Shown one piece after another: positions 44,251 through 52,903 of a stretch of DNA of 64,000 bases. A model generated the notes under the pieces. That model was not told the DNA's origin and made no database searches. It saw nothing but the letters and a program-made list of their open reading frames with translations. Every line of letters starts with the position of its first letter. The first letter of the stretch is position 1. The DNA is from Pirellula sp. SH-Sr6A (GTDB taxonomy: Bacteria > Planctomycetota > Planctomycetia > Pirellulales > Pirellulaceae), in the NCBI RefSeq assembly GCF_001610875.1, contig NZ_CP011272.1:1779988-1843987 (forward strand), given 5' to 3'. Position numbers and translations under genes: made by a program.

Positions 44251-47061
44251 CTAAGGCTTGGAGGGAGGGGGAGGAGTGGGAGCTTGGAAATCTCCCGCCG
44301 TCGCGACAACGAGCGTGTCAGGATCAATGTACTCCGCGATTGCGTCATTGACGGCATCGACGGTCAGTTGCGAGACAGCGGATTCCAATTTTTCGTAATA
44401 GCTCATGTCGCGGCCGGTAAAAATGTTGTTCGCCAACAATCCAGCAAGACCGACATCGCGACTGCGAATCAACTGTTGATTTTGCAAATAACCTTGAACC
44501 GTGTCCTGGAGCTCTTGGGAGGTGATGCCATCTTTAACGAGTTTGCGTACCTCCTCGTCAATCGTCGCCACCAACTTGTCCCGATTTTTCGGATTGGCAA
44601 TCGCGGTGATGTAGAAGACTGTTCGTTCATCGATCGAACTGGATGCGAGATTGCTGTTGACTCCGTACGATAGACCTTCCTTCTGTCGGACACGGTCCCC
44701 GAGACGCGATGAGAGCGCACCGGCGCCGAGCACTTGGTTGCCGATCAATAGAGCAGGATATTTCGGATGATCATCGCGCAGTGCGTACTGTTGGCTGGCG
44801 AAATAAACCGAATTTGCTTTGTCGGGAGTTTCGATGGACTGCAGCGGCAACTTCACATCGGTGGTCGCGGACGTCGCAGCACGCTGGAATGGGACTTTGG
44901 ATTTCCAGTTTCCTAGCATCTTCGAAAGTTTGGGCTCGATCTCTTCCGCGTCAAAATCCCCGACAATAGCGACTTCCCCCTCGGTCCCCGAAAGATACTT
45001 GGCGTGCAAATCCACGATGTCAGCAATCGAGAGTTTTTGAAAGTCTTCGATTTCTTCGTCGATCGTGGGTAGATACCGGATATCTCCGCGTTTGTATGGG
45101 TTCAAAGTTCGTGAGACCGCTAGGTTCGCCAAAGCCTGCGGCTCGCTCTTTTGGCTTTCCAAGGACGTCAGCACTTGATCGCGAATAAGCTCGAATTCTT
45201 TTTCTTCGAATGCAGGATTTCGCAACATCTCTTCGATGACTTCCAAGACTTCCGCCAAATGTTCACGGCGTGTTTCCAATCCAATTGTGAGAGACTGAGG
45301 GCGCGAAGACGCTCGCACTGTCGCTTTGAGAGAAGCCAACTTGTCGTTGAACTGTTGCAAAGGCAGGTTCTTCGTGCCTCGCATCAGCATCTCACCGAAG
45401 AGATCGCAAGCCGCCGATTTTCCGAAGAGAGATTTCTCGTCACCGAACCGAAGATTCAGGGTGAGATTGACCGTTGCTCCCCGAGTCTTCTTCGCCAAGA
45501 AGGCGTAGGGCAGCCCACTGGCCAATTTGCCGCGGACCAATCGAGACTCGATATTGGCGGGAGAGGGATCGAATTGCTCACCTTCGCTGATCGCTTCTCG
45601 CCCTTTGTAATCCTTTACCAACTCGTTGACGTCCGGCCGTTCAGGGATTTGGATTCGATCGGATCGATCCGCCGGCATGAACCGTCCAACTGTTCGATTA
45701 TTGCGAACTAGGTACTTTTGCGCAGCGACCTGCACTTGGGCAGCCGTCGTCTTTTCGATCCCATCGCGGTAGAGGAAATAAAGCTTCCAATCCCCTTGGG
45801 CTGCCCAATCGCTCAAGCTGATAGCAAGACTATCGCTACGTGCTGCAGCGCGTTCGCGTTGGTTGAGAATCTTTTGCTTTGCGCGGGAGACTTCTTCTTC
45901 AGTGACAGGAGCATTGACTAAGTTTTCTAATGTCTCCAGCATGGCCGACTCAGCCTTTTCCAGAGACTTCTCAAGGGGAACTTGGGCGAGGAACAGGATC
46001 GTGCCTGGATCGTGCAGCCCCTCGGCTCCGCCGAAGACACCGGTCGCCAATTTTGTCTCGATCATCGACTTGTAGAGTCGACCGCTCGGCTCATCGGTAA
46101 GAACTTCCGCGAGCAGATCGATAGCAGGGTATTCGGGATCTCCTCCGGCTGGAACATGGTATACCGCTCCAACCGCTTGGATGTCCGCGACTCGCCTCAC
46201 CATGGTGATACGTTCGCCGTCTTGCGGAGGCTCCACCGTATAGGTGGCGGGAAGAGGCTGCTTGGGTCGCGCGAGCACCCCGAAGTACTTTTGAACGTAT
46301 TCGAGCGCCTTGGCCTCCTCGAACTTGCCAGCGACGATGACCATAGCGTTGTCTGGGCGATAGTATTTGCGGTAGAACGCTCGCAAATTATCGACAGGTA
46401 CACGTTCGATATCCGTGCGGTTACCGATGGTCGATTTCCCGTAGTTATGCCATTGGAATGCGGCCGACAGCATGCGTTGTCGGAGAACACCGATGGGGTT
46501 GTTTTCACCCCGCTCGAATTCGCTGCGGACAACGGAGAATTCGCTAGCCAGATCCTCCCCTAAAATCTTGCTGTTGACCAAGCGGTCCGCCTCCAACCGA
46601 ATGGCGAATTCCAAGTTCTCATTCGAGGCGGGTAGGGTTTCGTAATAGTTGGTTCGATCGACCCACGTTGTCCCATTAAACGTCGCCCCTCGGTCCTTGA
46701 GTGCTTTGGGAATTTCAGGGTTGAGATCGGTTCCTTTAAAAACCATGTGTTCCAGAAGGTGCGCCATGCCGGCTTCCCCGTAGCCTTCGTGGCGAGAGCC
46801 GACGAAAACCGTGCAGTTCACGGTGACTTTGGGCTGGCTGTTGTCGACGAAGAGCAATACTTTGAGCCCGTTGTCGAGTCGGTATTCGTTGATTCCTTCT
46901 ACGGAAGCGACTTTCGTTGGCATATTTTCGGCTTGTAAGTGGGGGCGGTCGGAAAGGTATGTGCCTAGAACCAAAAACATAGCTAAGCAACTTCGCAATG
47001 CCCGAGATGGCCAATCGCTTTGTAGATGGTCTATCGATTCCGTCGTGAACGCGCTTTTCAT
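44251..47061 (-). CDS. M16 family zinc metallopeptidase (double domain)
   Basis: A 936-residue exported M16 peptidase (ATG 47059-47061) with an N-terminal hydrophobic stretch (ALRSCLAMFLVLGTYL, about 21-36) as signal or anchor. First M16 half: HLLEHMVFKG (inverted HxxEH zinc motif) and a distal Glu in the RLEADR region; a second, inactive half follows, as in pitrilysin/PQQ peptidases. Degrades peptides in the envelope. Another ATG at 47095-47097 would add 12 residues. Leads directly into pyruvate carboxylase. Confidence 0.93.
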   Translation of the reverse strand: MKSAFTTESIDHLQSDWPSRALRSCLAMFLVLGTYLSDRPHLQAENMPTKVASVEGINEYRLDNGLKVLLFVDNSQPKVTVNCTVFVGSRHEGYGEAGMAHLLEHMVFKGTDLNPEIPKALKDRGATFNGTTWVDRTNYYETLPASNENLEFAIRLEADRLVNSKILGEDLASEFSVVRSEFERGENNPIGVLRQRMLSAAFQWHNYGKSTIGNRTDIERVPVDNLRAFYRKYYRPDNAMVIVAGKFEEAKALEYVQKYFGVLARPKQPLPATYTVEPPQDGERITMVRRVADIQAVGAVYHVPAGGDPEYPAIDLLAEVLTDEPSGRLYKSMIETKLATGVFGGAEGLHDPGTILFLAQVPLEKSLEKAESAMLETLENLVNAPVTEEEVSRAKQKILNQRERAAARSDSLAISLSDWAAQGDWKLYFLYRDGIEKTTAAQVQVAAQKYLVRNNRTVGRFMPADRSDRIQIPERPDVNELVKDYKGREAISEGEQFDPSPANIESRLVRGKLASGLPYAFLAKKTRGATVNLTLNLRFGDEKSLFGKSAACDLFGEMLMRGTKNLPLQQFNDKLASLKATVRASSRPQSLTIGLETRREHLAEVLEVIEEMLRNPAFEEKEFELIRDQVLTSLESQKSEPQALANLAVSRTLNPYKRGDIRYLPTIDEEIEDFQKLSIADIVDLHAKYLSGTEGEVAIVGDFDAEEIEPKLSKMLGNWKSKVPFQRAATSATTDVKLPLQSIETPDKANSVYFASQQYALRDDHPKYPALLIGNQVLGAGALSSRLGDRVRQKEGLSYGVNSNLASSSIDERTVFYITAIANPKNRDKLVATIDEEVRKLVKDGITSQELQDTVQGYLQNQQLIRSRDVGLAGLLANNIFTGRDMSYYEKLESAVSQLTVDAVNDAIAEYIDPDTLVVATAGDFQAPTPPPPSKP

Positions 47062-47241
47062 AAGTATCAAAACGTCCTTTCGTTTCAAAACGACCATGGC
47101 AAGGCGACGCCAGTGATAAGGCAGCGGACCGCGATCAAGGGCTTCGATTGTAAACCAATTTTCCTTTTCCGTTGAACGGATGCCGCGATCAGAACCCAAA
47201 AGACTTAGAAACCTCTTGAATCCCTTTATGGACTAAATGTT

Positions 47242-47556
47242 ATGGCTTGGACAAGAGTCTGCGAATCCCACATGCTTCCCGAGGGAAGCTCGCACGAAGT
47301 TTTGGTGGGAAGCGATGTACTGGCGATCTTTCGCCACCAAGGGGTGCTGTACGCGATCGATGGGATTTGCATGCATCAAGGTGGCCCGTTGGCTCGGGGG
47401 AAATTGATGGACGGCACGGTGACATGCCCTTGGCACGGCTGGCAATACGACCTCCGAACCGGTTGCAATGCGGCGACATGCAAGCCGATGCTAAAGACCT
47501 ATCCCATTCAGGAATCGGACGGGATTATTGAGGTTGACCTTGCGGGCGCGAGTTAA
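47242..47556 (+). CDS. Rieske [2Fe-2S] protein
   Basis: A 104-residue soluble Rieske protein of the NirD/ferredoxin type. Cluster ligands CMHQGG (Cys-X-His) and CPWHGW (Cys-X2-His) are intact. Small standalone Rieske proteins carry electrons to oxygenases or reductases; no partner is adjacent. Divergent from the M16 gene. Confidence 0.93.
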   Translation: MAWTRVCESHMLPEGSSHEVLVGSDVLAIFRHQGVLYAIDGICMHQGGPLARGKLMDGTVTCPWHGWQYDLRTGCNAATCKPMLKTYPIQESDGIIEVDLAGAS

Positions 47557-47745
47557 CTAAAGTCCGGGTTGAATCGGATTGTGGATTTCGTTGCTAACGC
47601 GAAGGCGTTGGAACGTCGCGGACACGACTGGGGTTCTCCCCACGCCGGATACGCACTCGTTTGGGATGCGGTGTTCACAAGCTGTGAGGCGAGCGCGGTA
47701 CGCTTCGTTCGCCATGCCTTCTTCGAAGAGGTCAGGAGGACCGAA

Positions 47746-49110
47746 GTGCAAACACTCAAAACTGCTGTTGTCGTCGTATTGCTTTTGTTCGTGATCTATG
47801 GGGGATTTATCGCTCTCAACGGATCCAACAACACCTCCTTCAATCCGGAGATCGAAGGGCTCGATCTGTCGGCGGATGCCCCGGACATAACGGGCGTAAC
47901 TGGGCCTGTTGCGCCTGCCCCGGCTGCCCTGCCCCCGGGTACTCCGGCAGCTGCGCCCCAATCGGATCCCTGGGCGGCGTTCCAAAGCGCCCCATCGTCC
48001 GGTTTCAGCAGCGCTGCAACTCCTCCCACCAGCCCACTCCCTGGCCTTCCAGTGAGTTCTTCTCCGTCGCCTCTCTCGCCTCTGCCGGCGTCCCCCTCCG
48101 ACGTCGCACTTCCGAGTCTGCCAGGTGCTCCTGCGAGCGATCTCGCTAAGCCAGCCGATTCCCTGCAAACGCTGCCTCCGCTCCCCTCCACACTTCCTGG
48201 GGCCGCAGGCAACGACGATGGAAAATCAGAACCAACTAAAGAGGATCTGAAAACAACCAATAGTCCTGATTTCGGAATTGCCCTCCCGCCATCGGCAACG
48301 GGCCTCCCCAAACCGGATTCGTCCGAATCTCCTAAGGACGAGTCGACGGGACCAGACGAAAACAGTGTCGATCCAACCGACGCGAAACAGACGGGCGATA
48401 GCAAGCCGATCGGTCCCAGCAAATCGTATGAAAACGCCAAGGAAACAGCTCTCTCGCAATCCAAACGCGGCCAGCTGAAGGAAGCTCTCGCGACGCTCAG
48501 CCTCTTTTACAACGACAACGAGCTGACAACCGAACAACGGCAAGACCTGTTGGATTTTCTCGATGCGTTGGCGGGAGAAGTCGTTTACTCCCGGCAGCAC
48601 TTCCTGGACATCGCTTACTTTCCTGTCCCCGGCGAGACACTCGAAGACGTTGCCAAGAAGTTTGAAGTCCCGGCCGAAATCCTTGCCCGTATCAACGCGA
48701 TCGAACCAAAGGGCCCTTTACAAACCGGTACCAAACTCAAAGTGGTGCCAGGCCCCTTTCGTGCTGAAGTCGACTTGAGCACGAGCGAACTGACGTTGTT
48801 CGTTGGCGATTTGTATGCGGGCCGTTACCCGGTCACGATTGGAAAAGATCCCGCCCCCAAGACGGGCGACTACAAAGTGGTCGATAAGCAAAAGGATCGT
48901 AACTATTATGGCAGCGGAGCCCCTATCCCCGGCTCCGACCCACGCAATCCTTATGGTGGCTTCTGGATGGATCTCGGAGGAGATCTCTGCATCCATGGTT
49001 CGTCGCCCGATGCGAGCGGCCCCCAAGGCTGCATCAGCTTGTCTCCCCAAGATGCGGCCGACGTCTTCGGCATGCTCTCGCATGGCTCCCCTATTGTCAT
49101 TCGCAATTAG
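47746..49110 (+). CDS. LysM / L,D-transpeptidase (YkuD) envelope protein
   Basis: A 454-residue membrane-anchored protein. The GTG start at 47746 is decided by a perfect AGGAGG box 6 nt upstream; the frame is open earlier but has no such site. One TM helix (about 4-22), a long Pro/Ala/Ser-rich low-complexity stretch (50-235), a helical segment, a LysM domain (about 300-345, FPVPGETLEDVAKKFEVP) and a C-terminal YkuD domain with HGSSPDASGPQGCISL holding catalytic His and Cys. The usual GCIRM is GCISL. Planctomycetes have thin peptidoglycan, and such enzymes can crosslink it or attach proteins. A strong terminator follows. Confidence 0.9.
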   Translation: MQTLKTAVVVVLLLFVIYGGFIALNGSNNTSFNPEIEGLDLSADAPDITGVTGPVAPAPAALPPGTPAAAPQSDPWAAFQSAPSSGFSSAATPPTSPLPGLPVSSSPSPLSPLPASPSDVALPSLPGAPASDLAKPADSLQTLPPLPSTLPGAAGNDDGKSEPTKEDLKTTNSPDFGIALPPSATGLPKPDSSESPKDESTGPDENSVDPTDAKQTGDSKPIGPSKSYENAKETALSQSKRGQLKEALATLSLFYNDNELTTEQRQDLLDFLDALAGEVVYSRQHFLDIAYFPVPGETLEDVAKKFEVPAEILARINAIEPKGPLQTGTKLKVVPGPFRAEVDLSTSELTLFVGDLYAGRYPVTIGKDPAPKTGDYKVVDKQKDRNYYGSGAPIPGSDPRNPYGGFWMDLGGDLCIHGSSPDASGPQGCISLSPQDAADVFGMLSHGSPIVIRN

Positions 49111-49156
49111 GGTAGTATTCCCACAACACCCGCGCATTCGTGTTTCCATAAACCAA

Positions 49157-49190
49157 CAGGGATGTTGCCGTGAAGCAACATCCCTGTTTT
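49157..49190 (+). terminator. Rho-independent terminator
   Basis: A perfect 12-bp stem, CAGGGATGTTGC (49157-49168) with GCAACATCCCTG (49175-49186), 6-nt loop CGTGAA, followed by TTTTCGTTT. It lies 46 bp after the L,D-transpeptidase stop. Confidence 0.93.
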
Positions 49191-49350
49191 CGTTTGAACA
49201 CTGCGAACGCGAGAGAAAAATGAGCTTTCGCCTGCGTTTCAGTGCGTTTTAGCCCCTCCCTCACGACAAGCGCGACCTCTAGGGAACAGCCTTTGCGATT
49301 AGCCTGCTGCACAAACAACGGCTGGGAATGACGGGTCCGTTCCAAGAGAA

Positions 49351-49734
49351 ATGGGGTGTCGGGGCAAGATGGTGCAGCGATTTGTTCACAAGGGAGCTTG
49401 GTTATTTTTGGGAAGCCTGCTGGCATTGATCTGGGCGATCGATTGGCCCTTTGTTGCCGCCGAAGGTATCGAATCGACCGCCGTCGCATCGAGCGCAAGC
49501 CGCTTCACCAAGAAATATGTCGCTGATGTTCGTGCCACGGAAACACGGCAGGACAACGCCCGCTCGTCGCTTGTTCTATTCGATGGACCAACCGCAGAGT
49601 GGGCGGAAGCAAAGCGTGCTTGGTACCGTTACCACCGTTACATCTTGCCGATCGCAGTGGCGTCGTTTTTTCTTAGCTTCGGTCTATGGAGCTTGCTAGG
49701 TGTCGAGAACCTGGCCGTGCGTCCGCAGAAGTAG
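49351..49734 (+). CDS. Small membrane protein of unknown function
   Basis: A 127-residue protein with two TM segments (about 16-35, LFLGSLLALIWAIDWPFVA, and about 97-116, ILPIAVASFFLSFGLWSLLG) separated by a hydrophilic loop rich in Glu, Arg and Ser. No family recognised. ATG 49351 with a weak AAGAGA site; ATG 49369 is an alternative. Its TAG stop abuts the stop of the convergent rpiB (TAGCTA), an unusually tight tail-to-tail junction. Confidence 0.6.
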   Translation: MGCRGKMVQRFVHKGAWLFLGSLLALIWAIDWPFVAAEGIESTAVASSASRFTKKYVADVRATETRQDNARSSLVLFDGPTAEWAEAKRAWYRYHRYILPIAVASFFLSFGLWSLLGVENLAVRPQK

Positions 49735-50175
49735 CTAAGTCGACTCGATCGCCCGAATCTTTTCGACTCGCCGTTGGTGTCTACCTCCTTCAAATTCGGT
49801 TGCGAGCCAGACTCGAACCAAATCACCGACGGGGCGGTCCCCGATCAAGTCACCGGGGAGGCACAGGATATTGACATCGTTATGGCGACGGCACATTTCC
49901 GCCATGACTTCATCGCTGCAGGCCGCAGCGCGAACCCCTTTGAATTTGTTGGCTGCGATAGCCATTCCAAAACCTGTTCCACAAATCAGGATCCCGCGTT
50001 CGACCGCCCCTTCCGCAACCCGCTTTGCCACCGTGACTGCAAAATCCGGGTAATCGACTGGTTGATCACTGTGCGTACCATAATCCTCGACCTCGTGCCC
50101 ATCCGCTGTAAGCAACGTGATCAGTTTGCCTTTTATTTGAAAACCCCGATGGTCGCTTCCTAGGGCAATTCTCAT
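49735..50175 (-). CDS. rpiB: Ribose-5-phosphate isomerase B
   Basis: Interconverts ribose 5-phosphate and ribulose 5-phosphate. 146 residues, family length. RGILICGTGFGMAIAANK contains the catalytic Cys of the CGTG loop, and SDHRGF near the N-terminus and RRHNDVN complete the site. Useful as an in-window reference for the degenerate RpiB-like BMC cargo at 3387-4136. Its ATG overlaps the stop of the Sua5/phosphatase fusion (ATGA), so the two are coupled. Confidence 0.96.
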   Translation of the reverse strand: MRIALGSDHRGFQIKGKLITLLTADGHEVEDYGTHSDQPVDYPDFAVTVAKRVAEGAVERGILICGTGFGMAIAANKFKGVRAAACSDEVMAEMCRRHNDVNILCLPGDLIGDRPVGDLVRVWLATEFEGGRHQRRVEKIRAIEST

Positions 50176-51332
50176 TGCTCGCCTTTTTTGTCTTGGGGAT
50201 CGTTCCAGAGAATCAAGTCACCGAGCTTCAGTTGTTCGATCCAGTGATTCGTGTATTCATCCAGTTGGGAGGCACATCGCTCGTAAGCGTCGAAGGGCCC
50301 ACCGAAAGGGTCGGTGATCTCCGAGCCCGTCGGCGAGATCATGTGCACTTTGTTCGCAATGGTAGGCCACTGCGAGACGATCGCATGCTTATGGCGACTT
50401 CCCATCGTCAGAATCAAGTCCGCTTGCTCCACCATTTCTTGCGATAGCTGCGAACTGGAGTGGGAGTCGAGATTTGTCCCATACTTTTGGATAGCGTGAA
50501 CGGCACCAGGCGACGCGGGGTCTCCACCGTAAGCGGAAACACCGGCCGAGAACGCGACAATCGGCACTTGCTCCCCTGGGAACAAGTCCGCGAATCGCTC
50601 TTGAATTTTTTTGTTCATCAAGGCTCCTGCCATGGGTGAGCGACAGGTATTACCGGTGCAGACGAAGAGGATCGTGATTCGCGAAAGGCTTTTCAAATAA
50701 TCTGCCGTCACGATTCCCTCTCTGGTGATGGACGCTACGTTCTTTTCGAATTCGACCAAAGTGGGAAGTCCGATCTCGCAAGTCTCGCCATCATGGATGG
50801 CAATCGCATGCAAGTCCGAGGAGATCGATTCCACGGTTCGTGCCAGTTTCCCATTTTGCGTGGTCGCGGGAGCTGCGACCAAAGGCCCCGCCAACAACCG
50901 CCCCATTTGTTGAAAGACGGGGTGGTAGGGTTGAGAGGTTCGCAGCTTTTTGTTCGGTCGCATCAGCTTGGACACGACATCCGGCTTCATGCAGCGCAGC
51001 AGGCTATTAGGCTGGGAATCGGCGAGATCGATTGTAATCGGCCCGGGCCACACCTTCGACGCAAAACGTCGTATGGAGGAAGAGACATCCGGGAAATAGT
51101 CCAAGAGTTCGGATGAAGAACGCAGCATGAGGGTCAAGCCATGTTGGTTCTTATCTTGACCGGCAATCTCGGCCAGTTTGTCCACCGCCGACTCATGCAT
51201 GCCTGATCCCACGAGCAAGTAAGAGCAGTCTCCTGGAACTGCCACAATGTGCCCTTCTGCAACCGCTTGAACGGCCAAGTGGACAACGTCCCTGGGATCT
51301 TCGGTGTTTTTCCAATCGAACTGCTTGACCAT
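50172..51332 (-). CDS. Sua5/YrdC domain fused to low-molecular-weight tyrosine phosphatase
   Basis: A 386-residue fusion from ATG 51330-51332 (a GTG nine codons upstream is possible). Residues 1-210 are a Sua5/YrdC-like domain (AVAEGHIVAVPGDCSYLLVG, WPGPITIDL), the fold that makes threonylcarbamoyl-AMP for tRNA t6A. Residues about 220-345 are a low-molecular-weight protein tyrosine phosphatase: CTGNTCRSP (nucleophile Cys 225) and the general-acid loop ITDPFGGP. The YrdC half lacks a clear KxR motif, so t6A synthesis by it is uncertain. Coupled by overlap to rpiB. Confidence 0.88.
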   Translation of the reverse strand: MVKQFDWKNTEDPRDVVHLAVQAVAEGHIVAVPGDCSYLLVGSGMHESAVDKLAEIAGQDKNQHGLTLMLRSSSELLDYFPDVSSSIRRFASKVWPGPITIDLADSQPNSLLRCMKPDVVSKLMRPNKKLRTSQPYHPVFQQMGRLLAGPLVAAPATTQNGKLARTVESISSDLHAIAIHDGETCEIGLPTLVEFEKNVASITREGIVTADYLKSLSRITILFVCTGNTCRSPMAGALMNKKIQERFADLFPGEQVPIVAFSAGVSAYGGDPASPGAVHAIQKYGTNLDSHSSSQLSQEMVEQADLILTMGSRHKHAIVSQWPTIANKVHMISPTGSEITDPFGGPFDAYERCASQLDEYTNHWIEQLKLGDLILWNDPQDKKGEQ

Positions 51333-51584
51333 GCGTCGTATTTGCCGGCTCCCTAGCACCCGTTAATCTGTAATCGCCCCTATGGTACCAGAGTTGCCGA
51401 AGTTGCGAAAAGCCCCTCGCGCGACTCCAAGGTGTTGCGGGACTTTCCCCAGGGGGATTCCGTTATTTTCCCAAAATGCTTGACGCTGCGACCGATTCTT
51501 TGGGAGACTGACAAAACATCCTGAGTCCGCATCTATCTCGAGGGCGATCTTCCTCTTTCAATCCTTGTTCAAAGGAGGGTTTGG

Positions 51585-52034
51585 ATGATGAGCAACAACA
51601 GACGCGACGTTTCGGGCATTCGCATGTGCTTGAATCATAGTCAGAGCGGCATCGAAGAAGGCTTGGTGGAGCTGGAGCAAGACTTCCGAATCTGGTTTGA
51701 GCATCCGCACCAGCGTCCATACTGGAGCAAGCTCATGGAACATTTGGTGAGCTTTCGATGGGTTCTCGATCAACACTTTACTCGCGTTGCCGGGGAAGGA
51801 TATTTGGAACATGTTGCATGCCAGCGTCCCGGATTGTATTCCGATCTTCGGGACATCGAGTGTTGGCAATGGCGGTTGATCGACCGGCTGGACTCGATCA
51901 TTCACGATGTGCAGACTTTTGACTCACAGCGCGACGAGATCGCGGACATCGAAGATGAGTTCCGTCGGCTTCATGGCGAGATTTTGGACGAGGAATCGCA
52001 GGAACGATTGCTTGTCGAACGTGGGTTGGCGTAA
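51585..52034 (+). CDS. Hemerythrin-like helical protein
   Basis: A 149-residue, all-helical protein. The pattern EHLVSFRWVLDQHFTRVAGEGYLEHV and the C-terminal HDVQTFDSQRDEIADIEDEFRRLHGE with spaced His/Glu fits the hemerythrin/HHE fold, though the iron ligands are not fully convincing. Start ATG 51585 is set by an AGGAGG box 6 nt upstream. Located just before cutA. Confidence 0.65.
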   Translation: MMSNNRRDVSGIRMCLNHSQSGIEEGLVELEQDFRIWFEHPHQRPYWSKLMEHLVSFRWVLDQHFTRVAGEGYLEHVACQRPGLYSDLRDIECWQWRLIDRLDSIIHDVQTFDSQRDEIADIEDEFRRLHGEILDEESQERLLVERGLA

Positions 52035-52072
52035 TCGTATTCCGCTGGATTCTCTGACTTCGAGGTGGCACC

Positions 52073-52423
52073 GTGGTTTGTCCCAATATTGTCGAGCTCG
52101 TTACTACTGTTTCGACGGCGGAGGAGGCGGAGACGCTGGCACGAAATGCAGTCGAGCAGCGACTGGCGGCCTGCGTGCAGGTTGATGGTCCGATCCTCAG
52201 TGTCTATCGCTGGCGTGGCTCGGTCGAAACAGCGTCGGAACACAGGCTTTCATTGAAGACCACGGCCGACAAACAAGAGATGCTGGTTGCATGGTTAATA
52301 GCTAGTCATCCCTATGAGCAACCCGAGCTGTTGGTACGGCAAGTCGAAGCGTGCCGTTCCTATGCGGAATGGGTCGCCCAGGAAACGTGCGATGGCCCGA
52401 CCAGCTCAAGCACCTCGACGTAA
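52073..52423 (+). CDS. cutA: CutA-type divalent-ion tolerance protein
   Basis: A 116-residue CutA1 homologue forming a trimeric ferredoxin-like fold. IVELVTTVSTAEEAETLARNAVEQRLAACVQV, VYRWRGSV and HPYEQPELL are family hallmarks. GTG start with a GAGG site 6 nt before it. Linked to copper tolerance in enterics, but its function elsewhere is uncertain. Confidence 0.94.
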   Translation: MVCPNIVELVTTVSTAEEAETLARNAVEQRLAACVQVDGPILSVYRWRGSVETASEHRLSLKTTADKQEMLVAWLIASHPYEQPELLVRQVEACRSYAEWVAQETCDGPTSSSTST

Positions 52424-52489
52424 ACGCCGCCGCCTTTTAGGCAACCCTTCGATTGGCTTGGGCGCTGTTTCCTACAAGATTCCAAGGGA

Positions 52490-52879
52490 TCAGTTTTTTG
52501 CGATCTTCTTGGCGGCCCTTTTGGCAAGGACCGGAAGCGACGCGAAGATGCGATGGAAGTCGGGGAGTGCGTCCTTTTTCGGTCGAATCACGTAATCCAA
52601 CGGAGGAATCTGTTCGCGTTGCTTGCGAAACGCTTCGCGGATGAGCCGCTTCCACCGATTGCGAAGGGGTGCGTGGCCGACGCGTTTGGAAACACTAATC
52701 CCCAATTGGGGCGTTTTCGATGCCTCGCTTTTCGCCGGCGGCTCGCCGGAATTGTCCGCTCGAGGGATAGCGTGAAGAACGAGGACATCATCTGCCACCA
52801 CGATACCTCGCTTGAAGACCCGTTCGAAGTCTCGGGAGGATTTCAAGCGTATTGAAGCGGGTAGCGACTCGTCCTTCAT
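52490..52879 (-). CDS. rnpA: Ribonuclease P protein component
   Basis: Protein subunit of RNase P, which trims the 5' ends of tRNAs. 129 residues. N-terminal RLKSSRDFERVFKRG and the RNR signature in RNRWKRLIRE (73-82) are clear. Usually rpmH precedes rnpA; here the upstream neighbour is rho, 24 bp away. Confidence 0.95.
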   Translation of the reverse strand: MKDESLPASIRLKSSRDFERVFKRGIVVADDVLVLHAIPRADNSGEPPAKSEASKTPQLGISVSKRVGHAPLRNRWKRLIREAFRKQREQIPPLDYVIRPKKDALPDFHRIFASLPVLAKRAAKKIAKN

Positions 52880-52903
52880 GCTGCCTCACATCTCGAACGC
52901 AGG

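Noticed and set aside
47569-47745. Upstream extension of the L,D-transpeptidase
   Set aside because: No Shine-Dalgarno and no conserved sequence; a perfect AGGAGG stands before GTG 47746.
51558-51905. Minus-strand open frame opposite the hemerythrin-like gene
   Set aside because: The plus-strand frame has a strong AGGAGG site and helical composition; the opposite frame has neither.
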